64,000 bases of DNA, from positions 230,155 to 294,154 of the forward strand of contig NZ_LMNL01000036.1 in assembly GCF_001422985.1 (NCBI RefSeq), given 5' to 3'. Position 1 is the stretch's first letter; each line of letters starts with the position of its first letter. Positions 16,001 through 24,962 of this stretch are shown piece by piece. Source of the DNA: Methylobacterium sp. Leaf117. Lineage in GTDB: Bacteria; Pseudomonadota; Alphaproteobacteria; Rhizobiales; Beijerinckiaceae. Both the position numbers and the translations under genes were made by a program. The notes under the pieces were generated by a model. That model was not told the origin of the DNA and ran no database searches. It saw only the letters and a program-made list of their open reading frames with translations.

Positions 16001-17979
16001 TCCGGCTCGCGCATTGGCGTATCGCGGCCAGCGACATCAATTACCGCCGTTTCTTCGACGTGAACGGTCTCGCTGGCCTGCGCGTCGAGAAGTCCGAGGT
16101 GTTCCAGCGCTCGCACGAAACCATTTTCCGCCACATCGCGGCCGGACGCATCGACGGATTGCGCATCGATCACATCGACGGCCTCGCGGACCCTCTCGGA
16201 TACGCCCGTGCCCTCCAGGCCGCCATCGGACCTGGCTTCTACGTGGTGGTCGAGAAGATTCTCGAGCCCGGAGAGCGCCTGCGCCCGTGGCCCGTGGCCG
16301 GCACCACCGGATACGACGTGCTCAACCATCTCGACGGCATCCTCGTCGACCAGGGCAAGCGCGCCGAAATTCGTAAGCTCTACGAGAGCCGGACGCAGTT
16401 CGACGAGCCGTACAAGTTCATGCTTCGGGCGGCGAAAGCGGAAATCCTGGAGATCAGCTTCGCCTCCGAGCTCGAGGTGATGACGTCCGATCTCAAGGGC
16501 GTGGCGGATGCCGACCGCCGCACCCGTGATTTCTCGGTCAACGCGATCCGCCGGGCGCTGATCGAGATCATCGCCCGCTTCCCGACCTATCGCAGCTACC
16601 TGCCCGGCGACCTCGACGAGAGCGATGTCGAGGACGAGGACGTCCGCCTGATCGAGACGGCCGTGAAGAAGGCTAAGCGCTGGAGCGCCCTGCCGGACCG
16701 CTCGGTCCACGACTTCGCCGCAGACGCCATGCTCGGACGCATCGACGTGACGGGGCCAGGTCGGCCCGATCCCGAGGTGATCCTGCGCTTCCGCCGTCGC
16801 TTCCAGCAGCTCACCGGTCCGGTCATGGCGAAGAGCCTGGAGGACACGCTGTTCTATCGGTTCGCCGAACTGCTCGCTCTCAACGAGGTCGGCGGCGACC
16901 CGGGCGAGTACGGTATCGATGCCGAGCACTTCCATGCGCTTCAGGCCGCGCGGGCTCGCGACTGGCCGAACGCGATGATCACCACCGCAACCCACGACAC
17001 CAAGCGTGGCGAGGACGCCCGGTCGCGTCTGCTCGCCCTGTCGGAACTACCCGAGGACTGGGCTGCGGCCTGGGACATCTGGACGACGCTTGCCCAACCG
17101 CATCTCACCGTGATCGACGAGGAAGCGGTGCCCGATGCCAACGATCAGTGGATGTTCTTCCAAGCCATTCTCGGAGCATGGCCGCTCGAACTGCTGGAAC
17201 ACGACGATGCCGGCGCCATCGAGGACTTCCGAAGCCGCCTGGACGCCTACGCCGATAAGGCGCTTCGGGAATCGAAGCGTCGATCGAGCTGGGTCAACGT
17301 CGATGAAGGGTACGAAGGGGCCGTCCACGCTCTCTTCGCCAAGCTGATCGCGCCCGGCTCTGCCTTCCTGACACAGATGCGCCCCTTCGCCGGTCGTCTG
17401 GCCCACCTCGGCATGATCGCCGGTCTGGGGCGAACCGTTCTGAAGGTGACGCTGCCCGGCCTCCCGGATACCTACCAGGGCACGGAGTTCTGGGACTTCT
17501 CCTTCGTCGATCCCGATAATCGCCGCCCGGTGGACTATCCGGCCCTGTCCCGTGCGCTCGATCAGGAGACATCGGCGGTCGACCTGTTGGCGCATTGGCC
17601 GGACGGGCGCGTCAAGCAGGCGACGCTCGCCAAACTGCTGATGGACCGTGCCGCGCGTCCGAGCTTCTACGCGGATGCCGATTATCAGGCGATCCAAGGT
17701 TCGGGACCCCGCGCGGATCATGTCATTGCATTCATACGTTCCGATGCGACAACGGGGGAGGGTGACCTCGTGGTCGCCATCCCGCGCCTGATCGCGCGGT
17801 TTGTCGGCGATGCGGTTTGGTCGAGCGAGCCTTTTGCCGGCACGAGCCTTTCGGTGACGCCGGGATCGGACTGGGTCGATCTCGTGACCGGTGACGAGAT
17901 CGTCTCGGACGACGGCCGGATCGAACTCGGACGGGCCTTTGCGCGTCTGCCCTACGCGGTCCTGAAGCGGACCCGCTGA
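13078..17979 (+). CDS. malQ-treY: MalQ-TreY fusion: 4-alpha-glucanotransferase + malto-oligosyltrehalose synthase
   Basis: One uninterrupted 1633-aa ORF joins two GH enzymes. Residues of about 1-690 are a GH77 amylomaltase (MalQ). It has the YGLRSPHNLGIGSY substrate loop, nucleophile Asp457 (RIDHAFQL), acid Glu505 (VIAEDLG) and Asp557 (THDLPTFVGWW). Residues of about 703-1633 are a GH13 maltooligosyltrehalose synthase (TreY). It has the start motif ATYRLQFHKDFTF, DIVPNHMGVG, Asp1031 (GLRIDHIDGL), Glu1059 (VVVEKILEPGERL) and Asp1307 (THDTKRGEDARSR). The ATG at 13078 overlaps the treZ stop. Both sets of catalytic residues are intact, so both halves should be active. MalQ would lengthen short maltodextrins to chains TreY can use. 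Expected partners: TreZ (adjacent) and GlgX. Confidence 0.95.
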   Translation: MSRDLERLADLLGVAAGYTDAFGQPVDTSIEVRRGMIAALGFPVGSDAEIAASLADVEAVRRGLIPPLIPAEARRAANVPIQVQGAAGTLSWRLEDERGHHREGRVAVTGASFELPPLTPGYHRLSVHLGDHRSESWVISAPQRCWRPRAYADEGARDWGLAAQLYGLRSPHNLGIGSYVDAGRAARDAGLRGASFLGLSPVHALFATDRTKISPYSPSSRLFLETLFIEPGALPGFVGSKAAELLASMADRVEALREAKLVEHAGIWGVLSPVLRALWQESAARDGTDARFAAFRAAGGKDLEAHGTFEALAEHYQADGAQWLGDWPEEMRRNGTEAVRAFASERADAVTYHIWLQYLADSQLEDAANAALATGMRLGLYRDLAVGADRGGSEIWSHPERFANGVSIGAPPDLLAPKGQDWGLPAFHPLEMERDGLAAFRALVVANMRHAGAIRIDHAFQLARLFLIPVGRSAKEGAYVSMPFEPMLAVLRLESHRAKCLVIAEDLGTAPEGFSDALMLAGILSYRILAFEREEGGRFKPPAAYPRDALTAITTHDLPTFVGWWRGVDTDTRQSLGLYDSERADAERRERVEERARLTEALAGEQLLPSYDPPEAAPFEAAARYLGRAPSMLTAVQYEDVVSELSQANVPGSTEGYPNWRRKLDRTLESIAAPGGPLAKLAASLSAEERGPRSGAARLASAPPRATYRLQFHKDFTFADAEKIVPYLAKLGISHVYASPIQKARPGSTHGYDIVDHSTINPELGGEEGFARFSDALHGAGLKLLLDIVPNHMGVGGADNPGWLSVLEWGGLSPSAEAFDIDWSRLGAKNKLVVPFLGDRYGEALEKGTLELKFDADKGAFSIWHYEHEFPICPLQYPTILNRSLAALGDIEDAAALEVLGISERLRLMGEETNDERRRAFPAEAEELKERLVEAVEASPAISAAIGRTLKLLNGAKGHPDSFGPLHRLLEQQSFRLAHWRIAASDINYRRFFDVNGLAGLRVEKSEVFQRSHETIFRHIAAGRIDGLRIDHIDGLADPLGYARALQAAIGPGFYVVVEKILEPGERLRPWPVAGTTGYDVLNHLDGILVDQGKRAEIRKLYESRTQFDEPYKFMLRAAKAEILEISFASELEVMTSDLKGVADADRRTRDFSVNAIRRALIEIIARFPTYRSYLPGDLDESDVEDEDVRLIETAVKKAKRWSALPDRSVHDFAADAMLGRIDVTGPGRPDPEVILRFRRRFQQLTGPVMAKSLEDTLFYRFAELLALNEVGGDPGEYGIDAEHFHALQAARARDWPNAMITTATHDTKRGEDARSRLLALSELPEDWAAAWDIWTTLAQPHLTVIDEEAVPDANDQWMFFQAILGAWPLELLEHDDAGAIEDFRSRLDAYADKALRESKRRSSWVNVDEGYEGAVHALFAKLIAPGSAFLTQMRPFAGRLAHLGMIAGLGRTVLKVTLPGLPDTYQGTEFWDFSFVDPDNRRPVDYPALSRALDQETSAVDLLAHWPDGRVKQATLAKLLMDRAARPSFYADADYQAIQGSGPRADHVIAFIRSDATTGEGDLVVAIPRLIARFVGDAVWSSEPFAGTSLSVTPGSDWVDLVTGDEIVSDDGRIELGRAFARLPYAVLKRTR

Positions 17980-18151
17980 GGATCGATTCAGTGCGTCCCG
18001 CAAGCGTGGGGCGCACTGCACGGATGGATACGGGGAAGCGATCGGTCTTCGCCGTCACGGTTGCGCATCCTTCGGACTCGCCTCGTGCGCGTCCCCAAGT
18101 CCCTTCACGGTGGGGCCTGGATGGTGATCGCAGGAACGAAATGGAGCACGC

Positions 18152-21100
18152 ATGAACGCACCGAGCCCCGCCACGACCGCCGCCGCGCGGACCGCAGCCG
18201 GTCAGGTGCCGCTACCCGCCAGCCTTGCGCCGCGTGCAGAGGGGCCGCGGATCTATAACCTGTTCCCCCTCCTCGTCGGGCGCGTCTCGGCGTGGACCGC
18301 AGAGCTTCCGCGCATCGCCGCCCTGGGATTTGACTGGGTCTATCTGAATCCCTTCCACCAGACGGGTGGCTCGCGGAGTCTCTACGCGGTGGCCGACCCG
18401 GACCGCCTCGACGAGCGTTTCCGCGATCAGGACGGCACCTCGGACGATGAGCAGATCCGTCGCTTCTGCGCCGCAGCAAGCGCGCAGGGCCTAAGTGTGA
18501 TGACCGATCTGGTCATCAATCACACCGCCATGGATGGTCCCCTGGCTGCCCAGCGGCCGGATCTGTTCGTCAAGGATGCGGAAGGCAACATCGAAAGTCC
18601 CTACGCCGTCGATCCGGATGATCCGTCGAAGCGCACGGTCTGGGGCGACCTTGCCGAACTCGATTACCACGCGGAGGCATCGCGCCGGGAACTCACCGGC
18701 CTGTGGTCGGCCTACGTCAACCGCCTGCAGGATCTGGGCGTGCGGGGCTTCCGCTGCGACGCCGCCTACAAGGTTCCGGCGACCGTCTGGTGCGACGTCA
18801 TTGCGGCCGCGAAGGCGCTGGAATCCGATTGCCTGTTCGCTGCCGAAACGCTTGGTTGCACGTTCGAGGAGGCCCAATCGACGGCCGGAGCGGGCTTCGA
18901 CTATCTCTTCAACAGCTTCGCCTGGTGGGATCTGAAAGCCTCGTGGGCCCTCGAGCAATACGAACGTCTTCGCGTCATCGCGCCGTCGATCGCTTTTCCC
19001 GAGAACCACGACATGGCGCGTCTCGCGGCCGAGCTTGGCGATGATCCGACCGCCATCGCGATGCGGCTGAAGGCGCGCTACGCCTTGTCGGCGTTCTTCT
19101 CGGCCGGCGTGCTCATGCCGATTGGGTACGAGTGGGGCTATCGTCGATCCCTCCACGTGGTTGAGACGACCCCGGACACCCGTGAAACCGATACCGGGAT
19201 CGACATTTCCGGATATGTCGCGGCGATCAACGCTTTGCGCGCGGAACTTCCCGCCGCCAATGTCGAGGGCGCCCAGGCCCGCATCTCATCGCCGGACGCG
19301 CCCTATGCGGCGCTGCTCCGCTTCGATACCGGCCACGGCGCGTCGGCCCGCAGCGCCACGCTGATGCTCTACAATCCGACCGACATCTCCGTGGCGGTCG
19401 AGCCCGGTGTGTTGCTTGCCCGCGTGGGCGGCGGGCTCGGTGATTTCATCGACCGCACACCGGAGGTGGCACCGATCACGTTCCAGGCCGGCGTCGCCAT
19501 GGCCCTTGTGCCCGGTGAGGTCAGGATCCTGGCCGCTGATCTCGCTGGGGCGATTCAGGCCCCGGAGCTTTCCACACCCTCGGGGGAAGGGCGGGTGGTG
19601 ATCGAGGCCGTGATGCCCGAGATCGACGGCGGTCGCTCCCCCGTCAAGCGCGTCGTCGGCGAGAGTGTCCAGGTCACAGCCGACATCTTCAGTGACGGAC
19701 ACGAGATCATCGATGCCGAAATCCTGTCCCGGGTGGTCGGTCAAAGCGATTGGCGCGCCGATCGGATGGTGTTCGTGGACAATGACCGGTGGGGCGGGCA
19801 CTTTCCGCTCCTCCGTAACGCCCGCTACGAGTTCACCATCCAGGCATGGCGTGACGGGTACTCGTCGTGGGTTCGCGATACGCTGAAGAAGCGCAATGCC
19901 GGCGTCGACGTCCGCCTCGAGACGATCGAAGGCGTGACCTTCGTGATGGGCGCGGCGGAAAATGCGCGGGGCTCCGACGGCGACCGGTTGAAGGCCCTCG
20001 TTGCGGATCTCGATGCGCAGGAAAGTGGCTCAGCCGCGCAGCTCGACCTGATGCTGGAGCCTGAGAACGCCAGTCTGATCCGCCGCCATGCACCGCGGAT
20101 CAATCTCTCGCGCTACCCGGTGAACGTGCCGGTGATCGCGGATCGTCTCGCTGCGCGGTTCTCGGCTTGGTACGAAATCTTCCCCCGCTCGCAATCGATG
20201 GACGTCACCCGCCACGGCACCTTCGACGATGTCATCCGACGGTTGCCGGAGATCCGCGAACTCGGCTTCGATGTGCTCTACTTCACCCCGATCCATCCGA
20301 TCGGAAAGACCAATCGGAAGGGCAAAAACAACACCCTGACGGCTCTGCCGGGCGATGTCGGTTCGGTCTACGCGGTCGGTTCGGAGGAGGGCGGGCATGA
20401 AGCTGTTCACCCGGACCTCGGCACGCTCGACGATTTCCGTCGTCTCGTGGCCGCCAGTCACGCCTACGGCATGGAGATCGCACTCGATTTCGCGATTCAG
20501 TGTTCGCCCGATCATCCCTGGATCAAGAACCACCCGGAATGGTTCGAGTGGCGCCCGGACGGGACGCTCAAGTTCGCCGAGAATCCGCCCAAGAAGTACG
20601 AGGACATCTCGAACGTTCACTTCTACGGCGGTGCACTGCCATCGCTCTGGATCGAGCTGCGCGACATCGTGCTGGGGTGGGCCAAGCTCGGAGCCCGTAT
20701 CTTCCGGGTCGACAATCCGCATACTAAGCCGATCCCGTTCTGGGAGTGGATGATCGCGGAGGTCAATGCCCGCTATCCGGATGTCATCTTCCTGGCCGAG
20801 GCCTTCACACGGCCGAAGATGATGAAGAAACTCGCCAAGGCCGGCTACCAGCAGAGCTATACCTACTTCACTTGGCGTGACACCAAGCCGGAACTCATCG
20901 CTTATTCGACCGAGCTCGCAGGCGAAATGGGTGAGTATTATCGCCCGAACTTCTTCGCCAACACGCCGGACATCAATCCGATCTATCTCCAGACGAGCGG
21001 ACGTTCGGGGTTCGTCATACGAGCCACCCTGGCCGCGACTCTCTCCAGTGTCTGGGGCATCTACAACGGCTTCGAAATGTGCGAGGCCGAGCCCTATCCG

Positions 21101-21532
21101 GGGAAGGAAGAGTACCTCAATTCCGAGAAGTACGAGCTGAAGGCCTGGGACTATCACCGGCCCGGCAACATCCGCGATCACATCATCAAGCTGAACCACA
21201 TCCGGCGCGACAATCCGGCCCTGTGGGATTTCCGGAACGTTACTTTCACGGGCGCCTACAACGATCAGATCATCGGCTACGCCAAGATCACGCCCGACGG
21301 TGACAACTGCATCTTCGTTCTCGTCAACCTCGATCCGCGGAACCGGCAGGAATGCACCTATGAGGTGCCCCTGTGGCTGCTGGGCCAGCCCGACGACGGC
21401 GCCGTCGAAGTCGAGGATCTGCTGCTCGGATACAAGTTCGAGCTACGTGGAAAATCGCATCGGATCGCCCTCGATCCTGCCGAGCGTTCGACGGTGATCT
21501 GGCGCCTCCGGGCACCAATCCGGGTCGCGTGA
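18152..21532 (+). CDS. glgE: GlgE maltosyltransferase with an extra N-terminal GH13 domain
   Basis: GlgE transfers maltosyl units from maltose-1-phosphate to the non-reducing end of alpha-1,4-glucan. Residues of about 470-1126 are a normal GlgE: the DUF3416-type N domain (GRVVIEAVMPEIDGG), then a GH13_3 barrel with nucleophile Asp854 (RVDNPHTKP), acid Glu883 (LAEAFTRP) and FFANTPDINP. Residues of about 30-440 form a separate GH13-like barrel (PRIYNLFPLLVGRVSAW, VINHTAMDGP). It keeps all three catalytic acids: Asp203 in FRCDAAYKVP, Glu232 in FAAETLGC, Asp287 in PENHDMAR. Ordinary GlgE is about 650-700 aa, so this 1126-aa form is nearly doubled. ATG 18152 has GGAG 6 nt upstream. It lies 172 bp after malQ-treY and 172 bp before treS. 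Confidence 0.93.
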   Translation: MNAPSPATTAAARTAAGQVPLPASLAPRAEGPRIYNLFPLLVGRVSAWTAELPRIAALGFDWVYLNPFHQTGGSRSLYAVADPDRLDERFRDQDGTSDDEQIRRFCAAASAQGLSVMTDLVINHTAMDGPLAAQRPDLFVKDAEGNIESPYAVDPDDPSKRTVWGDLAELDYHAEASRRELTGLWSAYVNRLQDLGVRGFRCDAAYKVPATVWCDVIAAAKALESDCLFAAETLGCTFEEAQSTAGAGFDYLFNSFAWWDLKASWALEQYERLRVIAPSIAFPENHDMARLAAELGDDPTAIAMRLKARYALSAFFSAGVLMPIGYEWGYRRSLHVVETTPDTRETDTGIDISGYVAAINALRAELPAANVEGAQARISSPDAPYAALLRFDTGHGASARSATLMLYNPTDISVAVEPGVLLARVGGGLGDFIDRTPEVAPITFQAGVAMALVPGEVRILAADLAGAIQAPELSTPSGEGRVVIEAVMPEIDGGRSPVKRVVGESVQVTADIFSDGHEIIDAEILSRVVGQSDWRADRMVFVDNDRWGGHFPLLRNARYEFTIQAWRDGYSSWVRDTLKKRNAGVDVRLETIEGVTFVMGAAENARGSDGDRLKALVADLDAQESGSAAQLDLMLEPENASLIRRHAPRINLSRYPVNVPVIADRLAARFSAWYEIFPRSQSMDVTRHGTFDDVIRRLPEIRELGFDVLYFTPIHPIGKTNRKGKNNTLTALPGDVGSVYAVGSEEGGHEAVHPDLGTLDDFRRLVAASHAYGMEIALDFAIQCSPDHPWIKNHPEWFEWRPDGTLKFAENPPKKYEDISNVHFYGGALPSLWIELRDIVLGWAKLGARIFRVDNPHTKPIPFWEWMIAEVNARYPDVIFLAEAFTRPKMMKKLAKAGYQQSYTYFTWRDTKPELIAYSTELAGEMGEYYRPNFFANTPDINPIYLQTSGRSGFVIRATLAATLSSVWGIYNGFEMCEAEPYPGKEEYLNSEKYELKAWDYHRPGNIRDHIIKLNHIRRDNPALWDFRNVTFTGAYNDQIIGYAKITPDGDNCIFVLVNLDPRNRQECTYEVPLWLLGQPDDGAVEVEDLLLGYKFELRGKSHRIALDPAERSTVIWRLRAPIRVA

Positions 21533-21704
21533 CCCGCGTGGCGCCAACAGCAAAAAACCCGGCGATCGGATTCGATCGTCGTGGTATCGCCTCAGTGTCG
21601 GCGCCTACACACGCCGTGGACGGTACGCATGGTCGCCTCTTGCAAGTGGCCGATGCGGAGACTCCGAAGACGCCCTTGAACTCGACGTATGAGGCAACGA
21701 CGCG

Positions 21705-24700
21705 ATGATCGATCGCAGCGATCCGCAATGGTACCGTGACGCCATCATCTACCAGATCCACGTCAAGTCGTTCTTCGACTCCAATAATGACGGGATCGGC
21801 GATTTCGAGGGCCTGACGCAGAAGCTTGACTATGTCCGTGACCTTGGCGTCACGGCCATATGGCTGATGCCGTTCTACCCGTCGCCGCTGCGTGACGATG
21901 GGTACGACATCGGCGACTATCGCGAGGTAAATCCCTCCTACGGGACGATGGAGGAGTTCCGGAAGTTCGTGGACGCTGCGCACGAGCGTGGCCTGCGCGT
22001 CATCACGGAGCTCGTCATCAACCACACCTCGGATCAGCATCCTTGGTTCCAGCGCGCGCGTGAGGCGCCGGCCGGCAGCCCCGAGCGCGACTTTTACGTC
22101 TGGTCCGATACCGATACGCCGTACTCCGACACGCGCATCATCTTCCTCGATACCGAGGTTTCGAACTGGACTTGGGACCCGGTCGCCAAGCAATATTTCT
22201 GGCATCGCTTCTACAGCCACCAGCCCGATCTGAACTTCGACAACCCGGCCGTTCTGGAGGCCGTGATCGAGGTCATGCGCTACTGGCTCGACATGGGTGT
22301 CGACGGCCTGCGTCTTGATGCGATTCCCTATCTCATCGAGCGCGACGGCACGAATTGCGAGAACCTGCCGGAGACCCACACGGTCATCAAGGCGATCCGC
22401 GCCGCCCTCGATGCGAGCTATCCGGATCGGATGCTGCTGGCGGAAGCCAATCAGTGGCCGGAGGAAACCGCCCAGTATTTCGGCGACGGCGACGAGTGCC
22501 ACATGGCATTCCACTTCCCGCTGATGCCGCGCATGTACATGGCGATCGCCCGCGAGGACCGGCACCCGATCACCGATATCATGCGGCAAACCCCGGAAAT
22601 CCCGGAGGGCTGCCAATGGGCGATCTTCCTGCGCAACCACGACGAGCTCACCCTCGAGATGGTGACCGCCGAGGAGCGCGATTACCTGTGGTCGTTCTAT
22701 GCCGCGGAGCGTCGCGCCCGGATCAATCTCGGCATCCGGCGTCGTCTTGCACCCTTGCTGGAGAACGATCGGCGCAAGATCGAGCTGATGAAGTCCCTCG
22801 TCCTGTCGATGCCGGGCACGCCCGTGCTCTATTACGGCGACGAGATTGGCATGGGCGACAACATCTATCTCGGTGACCGCGACGGTGTGCGCACGCCGAT
22901 GCAATGGTCGCCGGACCGCAATGGCGGCTTCTCCCGCGCCAACCCGCAAAAACTGTTCCTGCCTTCGGTGCAGGACCCGATCTACGGCTTCGACGCCATC
23001 AACGTCGAGGCGCAGACCCAGTCGCAGACCAGCCTGCTGAACTGGACGCGCCGCATGATCGCGATCCGCAACAATTCGGTCGCCCTCGGGCGCGGCGGGA
23101 TGCAGTTCCTGTATCCGTCGAACCGGAAGGTGCTGGCTTGGATTCGCGAGTTCGAGGGTGAGCGCGTGCTCTGCGTCGCCAACCTGTCGCGCGCGCCGCA
23201 GGCGGTGCAGCTCGACCTGTCGGAACTGCGCAATGCCGTGCCGATCGAGTTGACCGGAGGTTCCGAGTTCCCGGCGATCGGCGAGCTGCCCTATCTGCTG
23301 ACGCTGCCGTCTTATGGCTTCTACTGGTTCTCGTTGAGTGCCGCGAACACCGGCACCATCGGTCCGCAGCCGGAACTGCCGGAGTTGTTCACGCTGGTGC
23401 TGACGGGCGGTATCGAGACCCTGATGGCGGGACGCGAGCGGACCGCCTTCGAGCGCACGGTCGCGCCGCGCTTCATCGCCACCCGGCGCTGGTTCGCCGC
23501 CAAGGGCTCACGCATCAAGTCGGTTCAGGTCACGGACAGCGCGGCCCTGAAGGACAACGCCGGCGAGGCTCGGTTCCTTCTGCCGCGTGTTGCCGTCCAT
23601 CTCTCGACGGGCGAGCGGCAGGATTATTTCGTGCCGGTCGCGGTCGACGAGGGCCGCGAGGAGGAGGCGATGCTGCAGCATGCCGTCGCGCGGGTTCGCC
23701 GCGGGCCGCGCACAGGCTTGCTGCTCGGCGCGGCCGCCTCGCCGTCCTTCGCCATCTCGATGATCGAAGGTATGCGCGAGGGACGCGAGATCGCCACCGA
23801 AACCGGGCGTCTGGTGTTCTCGACCACCTCGGCCTTCGATCCCGACATCACCTTCGAGGCCAGCGAGGTTCGCTCGCTGAATGCCGAGCAGAGCAACACG
23901 TCGATCGCCATCGGCTCGAAGATGATGCTCAAGCTCCTGCGACGCCTGCAGACGGGTATCCATCCCGAGATCGAGGTCGGACGCTTCCTCACCGAGACCG
24001 CGCATTTCACCAATACGCCCGCTTTGCTCGGCGTGCTCGAGCACGTCGATGCCAAGGGCACTCGGACGGCGCTCGCGGTGCTGCAAAAGTTCGTCCCGAA
24101 TCAGGGCGATGCCTGGACGCTGATGCTGGAGGGCCTCCGGCGCGACTTCGACACGGTGGTGCTCGCGCCTGAGAGCGAGGCTCCGTCACCCGCCGAAGCC
24201 TTCGAGACGCATCTGCGCTGGGCGATCCTGCTCGGACGTCGGACGGCTGAGATGCACAACGCCTTCGCGGTCGAAACCGACGATCCGGCCTTCGCGGCCG
24301 AACCGTTCGACCATTCCGACCTGTACGCCCTCGGCGACGACACCCGCCGTCAGGCCGAGCGGGCGTTCCGCGGTCTGGATGCGCTCGCGGGACGCGCCTC
24401 GAACGCGGCCAGCACCGAATTGGCCGGACGTCGGCACGAGGTCGAGGCTGCGATCGAGACCCTGACCGCGCGGCCACCGCTCGGAGCAATGAAGACCCGC
24501 ATCCACGGCGACTACCACCTCGGTCAGGTGCTGGCGGCCGAAGACGACCTCATCATCGTCGATTTCGAGGGCGAGCCCTCGCGGCCGTCCGAGGAACGCC
24601 GCATCAAGTCGACGCCCCTGCGCGATGTCGCCGGTATGCTGCGCTCCTTCGCCTATGGGGCCGAGACAGTCACCCGTGGCATCGCCGCCCGCTTCTCGGA

Positions 24701-24962
24701 TTCCGAGGAGAGGGCGCGACGCGCCTCGATCGCGTGGCGCGACATGATCGATGCGGCCTACCTGGACGGGTATCGCGAGGCCGTTTCGGTGAGCCGGGCT
24801 GCGGTCACCGATCCGGAGACCGAGAGCCGGCTGCTGAAGCTCTCGATCCTCACGAAGGCGCTCTACGAAGTCGATTACGAAGCCAACAATCGTCCGGACT
24901 GGATCGAAATCCCCGCCCGTGGGGTTCTCAACATTCTGGATGAAATCAAGAGAGGCGTTTGA
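21705..24962 (+). CDS. treS: trehalose synthase-maltokinase fusion (TreS-Pep2/Mak)
   Basis: 1085 aa. Residues of about 1-550 are a GH13 trehalose synthase/maltose glucosylmutase (QWYRDAIIYQIHVKSFFDSN start). Catalytic residues are Asp205 (GLRLDAIPYL), Glu247 (LLAEANQWPE) and Asp313 (RNHDELTLEM). Residues of about 580-1085 are a maltokinase with the aminoglycoside-phosphotransferase-like fold: a basic KLLRRLQ strand, the catalytic loop IHGDYHLGQVL (Asp936) and the metal site IVDFEGEP (Asp953). Together they turn trehalose into maltose and then into maltose-1-phosphate with ATP, the donor for GlgE. The TGA at 24960-24962 directly precedes the glgB ATG, so the two are coupled. The fusion is known in many bacteria. 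Confidence 0.96.
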   Translation: MIDRSDPQWYRDAIIYQIHVKSFFDSNNDGIGDFEGLTQKLDYVRDLGVTAIWLMPFYPSPLRDDGYDIGDYREVNPSYGTMEEFRKFVDAAHERGLRVITELVINHTSDQHPWFQRAREAPAGSPERDFYVWSDTDTPYSDTRIIFLDTEVSNWTWDPVAKQYFWHRFYSHQPDLNFDNPAVLEAVIEVMRYWLDMGVDGLRLDAIPYLIERDGTNCENLPETHTVIKAIRAALDASYPDRMLLAEANQWPEETAQYFGDGDECHMAFHFPLMPRMYMAIAREDRHPITDIMRQTPEIPEGCQWAIFLRNHDELTLEMVTAEERDYLWSFYAAERRARINLGIRRRLAPLLENDRRKIELMKSLVLSMPGTPVLYYGDEIGMGDNIYLGDRDGVRTPMQWSPDRNGGFSRANPQKLFLPSVQDPIYGFDAINVEAQTQSQTSLLNWTRRMIAIRNNSVALGRGGMQFLYPSNRKVLAWIREFEGERVLCVANLSRAPQAVQLDLSELRNAVPIELTGGSEFPAIGELPYLLTLPSYGFYWFSLSAANTGTIGPQPELPELFTLVLTGGIETLMAGRERTAFERTVAPRFIATRRWFAAKGSRIKSVQVTDSAALKDNAGEARFLLPRVAVHLSTGERQDYFVPVAVDEGREEEAMLQHAVARVRRGPRTGLLLGAAASPSFAISMIEGMREGREIATETGRLVFSTTSAFDPDITFEASEVRSLNAEQSNTSIAIGSKMMLKLLRRLQTGIHPEIEVGRFLTETAHFTNTPALLGVLEHVDAKGTRTALAVLQKFVPNQGDAWTLMLEGLRRDFDTVVLAPESEAPSPAEAFETHLRWAILLGRRTAEMHNAFAVETDDPAFAAEPFDHSDLYALGDDTRRQAERAFRGLDALAGRASNAASTELAGRRHEVEAAIETLTARPPLGAMKTRIHGDYHLGQVLAAEDDLIIVDFEGEPSRPSEERRIKSTPLRDVAGMLRSFAYGAETVTRGIAARFSDSEERARRASIAWRDMIDAAYLDGYREAVSVSRAAVTDPETESRLLKLSILTKALYEVDYEANNRPDWIEIPARGVLNILDEIKRGV

